Below, in pieces: positions 17,021 to 24,206 of a DNA stretch of 64,000 bases. Where the stretch lies: contig NZ_JACBZN010000001.1 in the NCBI RefSeq assembly GCF_013408555.1, forward strand, positions 558,001-622,000, given 5' to 3'. The translations under genes and the position numbers were made by a program. The notes under the pieces were generated by a model that saw only the letters and a program-made list of their open reading frames with translations, did no database searches and was not told where the DNA came from. This DNA comes from Aeromicrobium tamlense. Its GTDB lineage: Bacteria > Actinomycetota > Actinomycetes > Propionibacteriales > Nocardioidaceae. Position 1 is the first letter of the stretch; each line of letters starts with the position of its first letter.

Positions 17021-17475
17021 GCCGTGGTCCTTTCGTGGGCCCGGTCGGCCCGCTCGATGAGTTCGTGCAGCCATCGGTTGACCTGCTGGAGCTCGGCGAC
17101 GTCCATGTCGAAGCGCTCGAGCATCGTCGCCGGGACCGCCAGGGCCTTCTCGCGCAGGGCGCGGCCCTCGTCGGTCACGGTGAGGGAGAAGGCGCGCTCG
17201 TCGCCCGCGCGGCGGTCGCGACGGATGAGGCCGGCCGTCTCCAGGCGCTTGACGAGGGGCGACACGGTGGCCGGCTCGAGGCGCAGCGCGTCGCTCAGTC
17301 CGCGCAGGGTGAGTCCGTCGTTCTCCCACAGCGCCAGCATCACCAGGTACTGCGGATGGGTGAGGCCGAGCGGCTCGAGGACGTCGCGGTAGCAGCCGAT
17401 CACGGTGCGCGACGCGACCGAGAGCGCGAAGCACACCTGCTCGTCCAGGGAGAGCGGGTTCGGGGCCGAGGTCAT
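17017..17475 (-). CDS. MarR family regulator, OhrR-like with N-terminal Cys15
   Basis: 152 residues, winged-helix MarR fold. The N-terminus LSLDEQVCFALSVASR and YRDVLEPLGLTHPQYLVMLALWE parallel OhrR, in which the Cys at this position reacts with organic peroxides. Recognition region: TLRGLSDALRLEPATVSPLVKRLETAGLIRRDR. No ohr gene lies beside it, so the inducing signal is uncertain. A TACACT hexamer ends 6 nt before the ATG, and an inverted repeat at 17495-17510 overlaps its promoter, consistent with autoregulation. Confidence 0.88.
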   Translation of the reverse strand: MTSAPNPLSLDEQVCFALSVASRTVIGCYRDVLEPLGLTHPQYLVMLALWENDGLTLRGLSDALRLEPATVSPLVKRLETAGLIRRDRRAGDERAFSLTVTDEGRALREKALAVPATMLERFDMDVAELQQVNRWLHELIERADRAHERTTA

Positions 17476-17481
17476 GTCATC

Positions 17482-17487
17482 AGTGTA
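17482..17487 (-). promoter_or_regulatory. probable -10 of the marR gene (leaderless)
   Basis: On the minus strand TACACT ends 6 nt before the ATG at 17475. The operator-like repeat at 17495-17510 is immediately upstream. Confidence 0.45.
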
Positions 17488-17494
17488 CTAACGA

Positions 17495-17510
17495 TTCGTG
17501 GGCTCACGAA
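17495..17510. promoter_or_regulatory. likely MarR/OhrR-type operator
   Basis: TTCGTG-GGCT-CACGAA is a perfect inverted repeat lying 20-35 bp upstream of the marR start, over its -35/spacer region. It also lies about 40 bp upstream of the divergent HTH gene at 17552, so it may control both. Confidence 0.55.
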
Positions 17511-17551
17511 ATCGTCTCGCGCCCGGACCCCACCGGGCTTAAGTTGTCCAC

Positions 17552-17794
17552 ATGGCCTTCCGCCACCGTCGCGAGTACGACGAATCCGTGCCCCGGGCGC
17601 TCCGAGCGGCCCGTGACTCGTACGACGCCGCCACCGCCGAGTACGAGGAGGCCATCGCCCGCGCCCGGCGCGAGTGGGCGGCCGCCCTGGCCACGGCGAT
17701 CGAGGCCGGGATGTCGTACCAGGAGATCGCCGACGAGGTCGGTGTCTCGCACACCAGCATCAGCCGCGCGATCAAGCAGTACGGCTCGGACTGA
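17552..17794 (+). CDS. small helix-turn-helix protein with N-terminal helix
   Basis: 80 residues. Residues 1-50 are a charged helix (coiled-coil-like, rich in Arg, Glu and Ala). The C-terminus MSYQEIADEVGVSHTSISRAIKQYG is a helix-turn-helix of the kind in Hin recombinases and sigma region 4. It probably binds DNA; no target is evident. TAAGTT ends 6 nt before the ATG, suggesting a leaderless transcript. It lies 7 bp before acylphosphatase and may be co-transcribed with it. Confidence 0.75.
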   Translation: MAFRHRREYDESVPRALRAARDSYDAATAEYEEAIARARREWAAALATAIEAGMSYQEIADEVGVSHTSISRAIKQYGSD

Positions 17795-17801
17795 GGCGTT
17801 C

Positions 17802-18068
17802 GTGAGGCGGGTCCACGTCACGGTGCGCGGCCGGGTGCAGGGGGTCGGCTACCGCTGGTCGACGCGTCTCGTGGCCGAGCGCGAGCAGGTCACCGGGTGG
17901 GTGCGGAACTGCGACGACGGCACGGTCGAGGCCGAGCTGCAGGGCGAGCCCGAGCGGCTCGACGCCGTGCTCGCCTGGATGGCCGAGGGCCCTCCCGGAT
18001 CGGTCGTGGAGTCGCGCGACGTGGCGGACCTGGAGCCGGTGGAGTCGAGCGGGTTCGACGTCCGATGA
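17802..18068 (+). CDS. acyP: acylphosphatase
   Basis: 88 residues, hydrolysing carboxyl-phosphate bonds such as acetyl phosphate. The active-site motif GRVQGVGYRWSTR holds the phosphate-binding loop and catalytic Arg, and GWVRNCDDGTVEAELQG holds the catalytic Asn. Full length for the family. GTG start at 17802, just after the HTH gene. A strong hairpin at 18074-18103 follows. Confidence 0.93.
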   Translation: MRRVHVTVRGRVQGVGYRWSTRLVAEREQVTGWVRNCDDGTVEAELQGEPERLDAVLAWMAEGPPGSVVESRDVADLEPVESSGFDVR

Positions 18069-18073
18069 GACGA

Positions 18074-18103
18074 CGAAGGCCCCGGTGTGAACCGGGGCCT
18101 TCG
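18074..18103. terminator. hairpin between acyP and tRNA-Lys (bidirectional terminator-like)
   Basis: A perfect 13-bp stem (CGAAGGCCCCGGT / ACCGGGGCCTTCG) with a GTGA loop lies 6 bp after the acyP stop and 7 bp beyond the 3' end of the convergent tRNA-Lys. There is no clear T-run, as is usual in high-GC actinobacteria. It could end transcription from both sides. Confidence 0.65.
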
Positions 18104-18109
18104 AGCGGG

Positions 18110-18185
18110 TGGTACACCCCCTCGGACTCGAACCGAGAACCCATTGATTAAGAGTCAATTGCTCTGCCAATTGAGCTAGGGGTGC
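18110..18185 (-). tRNA. tRNA-Lys (anticodon CTT)
   Basis: 76 nt including encoded CCA. Acceptor GCACCCC pairs with GGGGTGT, the D-arm begins TAGCTCAATTGG, the anticodon arm is ATTGA-CTCTTAA-TCAAT, and the T-arm contains GGTTCGAGTCC. The anticodon loop reads CTT, decoding AAG. Confidence 0.96.
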
Positions 18186-18231
18186 TCGCGCGCTGCGCGA
18201 TCACCAACACTAGCGCATACCCTCCCGCGAC

Positions 18232-18987
18232 ATGAAATCGAGTGCCACGATGGTCGTCATGACCACCATCGCGGACTGGAATCGCAGCACCTTCACTCAC
18301 GCGGGGATCGAGCACGAGACGTTCCGGCGCGGCACGGGGCCCGGCGTCGTCGTGATGCACGAGCTGCCCGGGATCACCCCCGAGGTCATCGCGTTCGCCG
18401 ACGAGGTGGTCGACCGCGGCTTCACGGTGGTCATGCCGAACCTGTTCGGCGACCCCGGCCGGCCCATGACGGCGGGGTACACGGTCCGATCGGTGGTGCG
18501 CGGCTGCGTCAGCAAGGAGTTCACGGCCCTCGCCCTGCGCCGCACGGCTCCCGTGACGCGGTGGCTCGCGGCGCTCGCGTCCGACCTGCACGCCTCGGTG
18601 GGCGGGCCCGGCGTCGGCGCGGTCGGGATGTGCTTCACGGGCGGGTTCGCCCTGGCGATGCTGGTGGACGACGCGGTGATCGCGCCGGTCCTCGCGCAGC
18701 CGTCGCTGCCGTTCCCCGTCACGCCCGCGCGATCGCGCGACCTCGGGCTGTCCCCGGCCGACCACACGCGAGTGCTCGACCGCGTCGCCGCCGGCTGTCC
18801 GGTGCTGGGGCTGCGCTACGAGGACGACCCGGCCTCCGACGGGCGCTTCGAGGTGCTGCGTCGCGAGCTGGGGGAGCGGTTCACCGCCGTCGAGCTCCCG
18901 GGCCGCAAGCACAGCACGCTGACGCTGCACCGCCAGCAGCGCGCCGTCGACGCCGTCCTGGACTTCCTCGACGAGCGGCTGCGGTGA
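18232..18987 (+). CDS. dienelactone hydrolase-family alpha/beta hydrolase
   Basis: 251 residues. Motifs of the DLH family: VVVMHELPGITPEVIAFADEV, VVMPNLFG, the nucleophile loop GAVGMCFTGGFALAM with Cys in place of Ser, and a C-terminal His in LPGRKHSTLT. It probably hydrolyses a lactone or ester; the family's known substrate is dienelactone from chlorocatechol, but no aromatic-degradation genes are nearby. Start is uncertain: ATG at 18232 has TACCCT 8 nt before it, while in-frame ATGs at 18250 and 18259 are also possible. Confidence 0.85.
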   Translation: MKSSATMVVMTTIADWNRSTFTHAGIEHETFRRGTGPGVVVMHELPGITPEVIAFADEVVDRGFTVVMPNLFGDPGRPMTAGYTVRSVVRGCVSKEFTALALRRTAPVTRWLAALASDLHASVGGPGVGAVGMCFTGGFALAMLVDDAVIAPVLAQPSLPFPVTPARSRDLGLSPADHTRVLDRVAAGCPVLGLRYEDDPASDGRFEVLRRELGERFTAVELPGRKHSTLTLHRQQRAVDAVLDFLDERLR

Positions 18988-18990
18988 CGG

Positions 18991-20505
18991 TCAGAGCGAG
19001 TCGAGCAGCGCCCGCGCGGCGCTGTGGCCGCCGAGACCGCTGACCGCGCCGCCGCGCCGCGCGCCGCTGCCGCACAGCAGCACCCGCGGGTGCGCGGTCG
19101 CGACGCCCCAGCGCTCGGCCGGGGAGTGCGGACGCTCGCCCTCCTCGAGCCACGGCCACGCGAGGTCGCCGTGGAAGATGTGGCCGCCCGGCATGGCCAG
19201 CTCGTGCTCGATCTCGGTGGGCGTCTTGGCCTCGAGCCCCAGGATCAACGGCTCGATCGGCTCGGCGAGGTGCTCGTCGAGCGCGGCCAGGACCCGCTTG
19301 ACGGCCTCCTCCTTCGCGCCGGGGGCGTCGAGGACGCCCGGGGGCGTGTGCAGGCCGAAGTAGGTCAGTGTCTCGGCGCCTGCGTCGCGCAGCTCGGGGC
19401 CGAGGATCGAGCGGTCGGTCAGGGTGTGGCAGTAGAACTCGCCGGTGGCCGGCGGGAGGTCGCCCGACTCGGCGACCGACCACGCGTGCTGCAGCTGGTC
19501 GAAGGACTCGTCGAGGTGGAACGTGCCGGCGAACGCCACGCGTGGGTCCACGCCCGAGGCGAGCTCGGGGAGTCGCGAGAGCAGGACGTTGAGCTTGAGC
19601 TGCGCCCCGGCGGGCTTGCTGGTCGGGGAATGGCCGAGCAGCCGCTCGAGCACGTACGGCGCCGCGCCGAACAGCACGTGGTCGGCGCGCTCGACGAATC
19701 CGTCGCCGCAGATCGTGACGTCGACGTCGCTCACGTCGATGCCGTCGACGGCCGAGTTGAGGCGGATCTCGGCGCCGGCCTCGGTGGCGACCCGCGCGAG
19801 CTCCTGCGTGACCGCGCCCATGCCGCCGACGGGGACGCGCCACTCGCCCGTGCCGTTGCCGATCAGGTGGTAGAGGAAGCAGCGGTTCTGCACGAGCGAG
19901 AGGTCCTCGAGCGACGCGAACGTGCCGATCAGCGCGTCGGTGGCGACGACCCCGCGCACGACGTCGTCGGCGAACCGGCGCCGGATGGCCTCACCGATCG
20001 GCTGCTCCACGAGGTCGGTCCAGATGGCCATCTCGACGTGGTCGCGCACGTCGCCGATGTGGGGGAGGGGCTGCAGCAGCGTGGGCGCGAGGGCCCGGGC
20101 CAGCGTGCCGACCTCGTCGTAGAAGGCCTTCCACGCCTCGAACTCGGCGTCGCCGCCGGTGAGCTCGGCGAAGGAGGCGCGCGTGGCCTCGCCGCCGGAG
20201 GTCTCGACGAGCAGCCCGCCGGCGCGTCCGTCGCGACGCCACGGCGTGAACGACGCGGTGTCGCGCGAGCGCAGCTCCAGGTCGAGCCCCAGCTCGTCGA
20301 TGAGCGCCTGCGGGAACAGGCTCACGAGGTAGGAGAAGCGCGAGAGCCGCGCGTCGTGACCGTCGAACGCCTGCGTGCTCACCGCGGCGCCGCCCACGCG
20401 GTCGAGCCGCTCCAGCACCAGGACGTCGAGCCCCGCCCGCGCCAGCAGCGCCGCCGCCACGAGCCCGTTGTGTCCTGCCCCGACGATGACGACGCGTTCG
20501 GCCAT
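18991..20505 (-). CDS. FAD-dependent oxidoreductase, phytoene desaturase/PYROXD2-like
   Basis: 504 residues. The N-terminal FAD-binding Rossmann motif VIVGAGHNGLVAAALLARAGLDVLVLE and the C-terminal LCGSGARRGGAVSGLGGHSAARALL place it in the carotenoid-desaturase/PYROXD2-type family. GGMGAVTQELARVATEAGAEIRLNSAV is the typical second FAD contact. No other carotenoid genes are adjacent, so the substrate is unknown and a true carotenoid role is doubtful. TAGGCT ends 6 nt before the ATG on the minus strand. It converges with the DLH-like gene with 3 bp between them. Confidence 0.85.
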   Translation of the reverse strand: MAERVVIVGAGHNGLVAAALLARAGLDVLVLERLDRVGGAAVSTQAFDGHDARLSRFSYLVSLFPQALIDELGLDLELRSRDTASFTPWRRDGRAGGLLVETSGGEATRASFAELTGGDAEFEAWKAFYDEVGTLARALAPTLLQPLPHIGDVRDHVEMAIWTDLVEQPIGEAIRRRFADDVVRGVVATDALIGTFASLEDLSLVQNRCFLYHLIGNGTGEWRVPVGGMGAVTQELARVATEAGAEIRLNSAVDGIDVSDVDVTICGDGFVERADHVLFGAAPYVLERLLGHSPTSKPAGAQLKLNVLLSRLPELASGVDPRVAFAGTFHLDESFDQLQHAWSVAESGDLPPATGEFYCHTLTDRSILGPELRDAGAETLTYFGLHTPPGVLDAPGAKEEAVKRVLAALDEHLAEPIEPLILGLEAKTPTEIEHELAMPGGHIFHGDLAWPWLEEGERPHSPAERWGVATAHPRVLLCGSGARRGGAVSGLGGHSAARALLDSL

Positions 20506-20511
20506 GACCCG

Positions 20512-20517
20512 AGCCTA
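20512..20517 (-). promoter_or_regulatory. probable -10 of the PYROXD2-like oxidoreductase gene (leaderless)
   Basis: On the minus strand TAGGCT ends 6 nt before the ATG at 20505. Confidence 0.45.
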
Positions 20518-20540
20518 GACCGCGGCGGGCCCGGCATGGC

Positions 20541-20580
20541 GTCATGCGGAGCGGCCGCTCCCACGACCGCTGCGCATGAC
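20541..20580. repeat. 40-bp palindromic element, copy 1 (overlaps 3' end of the DUF559 gene)
   Basis: Arms GTCATGCGGAGCGGCC and GACCGCTGCGCATGAC flank the 8-nt loop GCTCCCAC. Fourteen of 16 positions pair. The element contains the stop codon and last dozen codons of the minus-strand gene. It has the same arm length, loop length and consensus as the copy at 21549. Confidence 0.85.
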
Positions 20581-21489
20581 GTCCTCGTCCGGCTTCCACC
20601 CACCTCGGACGAGGGCGCGTCGGACCTGCTGCATGAACTCCGCCGGGGCGACGCGCAGGCCGAGGTTCGGGATGCGCAGCACCGTCGAACGCTCCAACAC
20701 GACGTGATTCTGGCGAAGGGCATCGGCGACCATCACCGGCGCCTCGAGGTGGTGGACGCCGTCGATCTCGACCGCGACGCCGAACTCCGGCCACTCGACG
20801 TCCAGGAACGCCGAGCCCCGTCCGGTTCGTCGCCAAGACTGCCGCGTGGGCGCGGGCAGGCCGTGCTCCCGGCACAGTCGCGCGAAGTCGAGCTCGCCGA
20901 GCGCCTGGGAGCCACGGACCAGGTCGGACGTCACGTCGAGCAGAAGACGTCGGCGAGCGTGGCGTCTCACCTCCAGTACGGCCAGAGCGACGTCTTCCGC
21001 CCGGCACAGCCGTTGTTGGACGACGGCCGTCAGGAAGTACGCCGCCTGGCGATCGGACCGGGCCCAGAGAGCAGCGCGGACGACAGCGATGGGCGGTCGT
21101 ACTCGCGGTAGGCCGGGACCTGCGAGGTCAGTGCGCGCAAGACGCCGGGTCTGTCGCACGGTGACGCCGGCGACTCGGGGTGTTCGAGCGCCCCGAGGGA
21201 CGGAGACGCGGACGGTCTCGCTGTCGACACCGGTCAGTCCGGCGGCCTGGAGTGCCGAGACGCCGTCGAGCATCGCGCGCGGACCGGCCTCGATCACGGC
21301 GCGCCACCACGCGGCACGCATCGGGAGAGGCCCTGAGTGCAGGGCGATCGTGTGCCGTCCCCATGACCTCCATCTCCCCGCCCGGAGGTGCGCTCTCAGC
21401 GTCGATCGGGTGACGCCGGAGGCGAACAGCTGGCGACGGCTCACGATCTGCTCCTGGGAGGCGGCGACGGCGCGGAGGTCGGGATCCAT
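20542..21489 (-). CDS. AbiEi-like HTH plus DUF559 (Vsr-like nuclease fold) protein
   Basis: 315 residues. The N-terminal ~90 residues (EQIVSRRQLFASGVTRSTL, LRAGRWRSWGRHTIALHSG) match the winged-helix domain of AbiEi-type antitoxins. The C-terminal third (LGELDFARLCREHGLPAPTRQ, FLDVEWPEFGVAVEIDGVHHLE, VLRIPNLGLRVAPAEFMQQVRRAL) matches DUF559, a Vsr/restriction-endonuclease-like fold; Asp and Glu of DVEWPEFGVAVEIDG are the candidate metal ligands. Such fusions are common in actinobacteria and functionally uncharacterised. No AbiEii toxin is next to it. Two related 40-bp palindromes bracket the gene, and its last codons lie inside one of them. It may be a stand-alone nuclease or repeat-associated gene. 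Confidence 0.8.
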   Translation of the reverse strand: MDPDLRAVAASQEQIVSRRQLFASGVTRSTLRAHLRAGRWRSWGRHTIALHSGPLPMRAAWWRAVIEAGPRAMLDGVSALQAAGLTGVDSETVRVSVPRGARTPRVAGVTVRQTRRLARTDLAGPGLPRVRPPIAVVRAALWARSDRQAAYFLTAVVQQRLCRAEDVALAVLEVRRHARRRLLLDVTSDLVRGSQALGELDFARLCREHGLPAPTRQSWRRTGRGSAFLDVEWPEFGVAVEIDGVHHLEAPVMVADALRQNHVVLERSTVLRIPNLGLRVAPAEFMQQVRRALVRGGWKPDEDVMRSGRGSGRSA

Positions 21490-21548
21490 GCCGAGAGGGT
21501 GTCGTTCCAGGGTCGCGAGGTCGATCCGTCGTCCACAGTGCGCGCAAT

Positions 21549-21588
21549 GTCATACGGATCGGTCGCTGGGCAGACCGCTCCGTATGAC
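21549..21588. repeat. 40-bp palindromic element, copy 2 (upstream of the DUF559 gene)
   Basis: Arms GTCATACGGATCGGTC and GACCGCTCCGTATGAC flank the loop GCTGGGCA. Fifteen of 16 positions pair. Relative to copy 1, a G-C pair is replaced by A-T (arm position 6 with 11), a compensatory change that preserves the stem. It lies 60 bp before the DUF559 gene start and 36 bp before glpK. Confidence 0.85.
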
Positions 21589-21610
21589 GCACCGGGGGAC
21601 CACGGCTCGT

Positions 21611-21616
21611 TAGGGT
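21611..21616 (+). promoter_or_regulatory. probable -10 of glpK (leaderless)
   Basis: TAGGGT ends 7 nt before the glpK ATG at 21624. No good -35 is seen; the palindrome at 21549-21588 occupies the -35 region. Confidence 0.45.
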
Positions 21617-21623
21617 GAGGCGC

Positions 21624-23132
21624 ATGTCACAGGAGTTCGTCGGCGCGATCGACCAGGGGACGACCAGCACGCGGTTCATGGTGTTCGACCACCGCGGGGA
21701 GGAGCAGGGACGGCACCAGGTGGAGCACGAGCAGGTGCTGCCGCAGGCCGGCTGGGTGGAGCACGATGCCACCGAGATCTGGGAGAACACGCGCGAGGTC
21801 ATCGAGCGGGGACTCGAGGCCGCCGGGATCACCGCCGCCGACCTCGCCGCCGTCGGCATCACGAACCAGCGCGAGACCACGGTCGTGTGGGACCGGCGCA
21901 CCGGCGAGCCCTACGCGAACGCGATCGTCTGGCAGGACACCCGCACCGCCGACCTCGCGAAGCGCCTCGACGAGGACGGACACGGCACGGTCATCCACGC
22001 CAAGTCCGGCCTGCCGCCCGCCGCGTACTTCGCCGGCGGCAAGCTGCACTGGATCCTGGAGAACGTGGACGGCGTGCGCGAGGACGCCGAAGTGGGCCAC
22101 GCGCTGTTCGGCACGATCGACACCTGGCTCATCTGGAACCTCACCGGCGGCACCGACGGCGGCGTCCACGTCACCGACGTCACCAACGCCAGCCGCACCA
22201 TGCTGATGAACCTCGAGAGCCTCGAGTGGGACGACGAGCTGCTCGAGATCTTCGGCGTCCCGCGGCAGATGCTGCCCGAGATCACCTCGTCGTCCCAGGA
22301 GTTCGGGCGCACGACCAAGGACGGCCCGTTCGGTGCCGAGGTGATCCTGGCGGGCAACCTCGGCGACCAGCACGCCGCGCTCGTCGGCCAGGCCTGCTTC
22401 GAGCCCGGGATGCTCAAGAACACCTACGGCACCGGCAACTTCCTCGTGCTCAACACCGGCACTGAGATCGTCCGCTCCGATCGCGGCCTGCTCACCACGC
22501 TGGCCTACCGCTTCGGCGACGAGCCGCCGGTGTACGCGCTGGAGGGCTCGATCGCCGTCACCGGGTCGGCGATCCAGTGGCTGCGCGACCAGCTCAAGGT
22601 CTTCGACGACGCGGCCGACTCCGAGGCGCTCGCCGAGACGGTGGACGACAACGGCGGCGTCTACTTCGTCCCGGCCTTCAGCGGCCTGTTCGCGCCGTAC
22701 TGGCGCTCCGACGCCCGCGGCGTGATCGTCGGGCTCTCGCGCTTCAACACCGTGGCCCACGTGGCCCGGGCCGCCCTCGAGGCGATCTGCTACCAGAGCA
22801 AGGACGTCGTCGACGTCATGGTGGCGGACTCCGGCATCGAGCTGGAGGTGCTGCGCGTCGACGGCGGCATCACCGCGAACGAGCTGTGCATGCAGATCCA
22901 GGCGGACATCCTCGACATCGAGGTCAGCCGCCCGGTGGTCCCCGAGACCACGTGCCTGGGCGCCGCGTACGCCGCCGGGCTGGCGGTGGGCTTCTGGTCG
23001 AGCACCGACGAGCTGGTGGCGAACTGGTCGGAGTCGAAGCGCTGGAGCCCGGACTGGGACGACGAGCAGCGCGACGCCGGCTACCACCAGTGGAAGAAGG
23101 CCGTCGAGCGCACGCTGGGGTGGGTCGAGTGA
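21624..23132 (+). CDS. glpK: glycerol kinase
   Basis: 502 residues, phosphorylating glycerol to sn-glycerol 3-phosphate with ATP. FGGY-family features: phosphate loop [14 protein letters not shown] at the N-terminus, [31 protein letters not shown], then the C-terminal [33 protein letters not shown] and [20 protein letters not shown]. Full length. Its stop overlaps the next gene by 4 nt, and glpD follows one gene later, so this is a glycerol catabolic operon. No GlpF facilitator is in the cluster. Confidence 0.97.
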   Translation: MSQEFVGAIDQGTTSTRFMVFDHRGEEQGRHQVEHEQVLPQAGWVEHDATEIWENTREVIERGLEAAGITAADLAAVGITNQRETTVVWDRRTGEPYANAIVWQDTRTADLAKRLDEDGHGTVIHAKSGLPPAAYFAGGKLHWILENVDGVREDAEVGHALFGTIDTWLIWNLTGGTDGGVHVTDVTNASRTMLMNLESLEWDDELLEIFGVPRQMLPEITSSSQEFGRTTKDGPFGAEVILAGNLGDQHAALVGQACFEPGMLKNTYGTGNFLVLNTGTEIVRSDRGLLTTLAYRFGDEPPVYALEGSIAVTGSAIQWLRDQLKVFDDAADSEALAETVDDNGGVYFVPAFSGLFAPYWRSDARGVIVGLSRFNTVAHVARAALEAICYQSKDVVDVMVADSGIELEVLRVDGGITANELCMQIQADILDIEVSRPVVPETTCLGAAYAAGLAVGFWSSTDELVANWSESKRWSPDWDDEQRDAGYHQWKKAVERTLGWVE

Positions 23133-24187
23133 GCGCCGGCACCAGCGCGGGCCTGTCCGCCGCGGCGATGGCCGAGCGTGCCGTGGTGCGCGGCTTCGCC
23201 CGTCTCCCGGAGTCCGTGGTCGCGCGGCTCGGCCGGCACGCGCCGGTCAACCGCGACGGGGAGCAGCTCTCGCCCGAGATCGCCGTGGCGCTGCGGGTCC
23301 TCAACCGGATCCCCGGTGGCGACTTCACCGAGCACCCCGTCGAGCAGGCCCGCCGCATGCTGACCGACGAGGCCCTCGTGTTCGCCGACGTGTTCCCCGA
23401 GTTCGCCGTCGAGGAGGACCTCCTCATCCCCAGCGCGGCCGGCCCGATCCCCGCCACCCGCTACCGCGCGACCACCGAGTCGAAGGGCCTCGTCGTGTAC
23501 TTCCACGGGGGCGGCTGGGTGCTGGGCAGCCGCGTCAGCACCGACTCGGCCGTGCGCTTCCTGGCCACCGAGGCCGGCGTCGACGTCCTGTCCGTGGACT
23601 ACCGGCTGGCCCCCGAGCACCCGTTCCCTGCCGCGGTCGAGGACGCGGAGGCGGCGTGGGACTTCGCCGTCGAGCACGCGCCCGGCTGGGGCCTCGACCC
23701 GCACCGGATCGTCGTCGCGGGCGACAGCGCGGGCGGCAACCTCAGCGCCGTGCTGTCGAACCGACTCCGCGGACGCGAGGTCGTGCCCGCGCTGCAGGTG
23801 CTGCTGTTCCCCGTCACGGACCTGTCCACCAAGCATCCGTCGTACCAGGAGTTCTCCGACGGCTTCTTCCTCACCGAGAAGCACATGGACTGGTACCGCG
23901 AGCGCTACCTGGCCGATCCGGCCGACGCGCTCGACCCGCAGGCCTCGCCGCTGCTCGAGCCCGACCTGTCCGGAGCCCCGCCCGCGTACGTCGCCGTGGC
24001 GGGCTTCGACCCCCTGCGCGACGAGGGGATCGCCTACGCCGAACGGCTCGAGCAGGCCGGCGTGCCGACCACGCTGGCGCGCGAGGGCTCGCTGATCCAC
24101 GCCTTCGTCAACATCACCGGCGTCAGCCGTCCCGCGCGGGAGGCCACCACCCGCATCGCCCGAGCGATCGCGGCAGCCGTGGCCTGA
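23129..24187 (+). CDS. alpha/beta hydrolase, hormone-sensitive lipase (HSL) family
   Basis: 352 residues. HSL/esterase family signatures: oxyanion motif [33 protein letters not shown], nucleophile elbow [14 protein letters not shown], the acidic residue in GFDPLRDEG and the catalytic His in LIHAFVNI. It probably hydrolyses short- or medium-chain esters. Wedged between glpK and glpD with a GTG start overlapping the glpK stop; it may release glycerol from glycerol esters to feed the kinase. No signal peptide is visible, so it acts in the cytoplasm. Confidence 0.9.
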   Translation: MSAGTSAGLSAAAMAERAVVRGFARLPESVVARLGRHAPVNRDGEQLSPEIAVALRVLNRIPGGDFTEHPVEQARRMLTDEALVFADVFPEFAVEEDLLIPSAAGPIPATRYRATTESKGLVVYFHGGGWVLGSRVSTDSAVRFLATEAGVDVLSVDYRLAPEHPFPAAVEDAEAAWDFAVEHAPGWGLDPHRIVVAGDSAGGNLSAVLSNRLRGREVVPALQVLLFPVTDLSTKHPSYQEFSDGFFLTEKHMDWYRERYLADPADALDPQASPLLEPDLSGAPPAYVAVAGFDPLRDEGIAYAERLEQAGVPTTLAREGSLIHAFVNITGVSRPAREATTRIARAIAAAVA

Positions 24188-24206
24188 CACTGGTTGACTG
24201 GAGTCC

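Noticed and set aside
18991..20505. Carotenoid biosynthesis cluster
   Set aside because: The oxidoreductase is alone, without phytoene synthase, GGPP synthase or cyclase genes, and resembles the PYROXD2 branch.
20542..21489. Complete AbiE toxin-antitoxin pair
   Set aside because: Only the AbiEi-like N-terminal domain is present; no AbiEii nucleotidyltransferase lies on either side.
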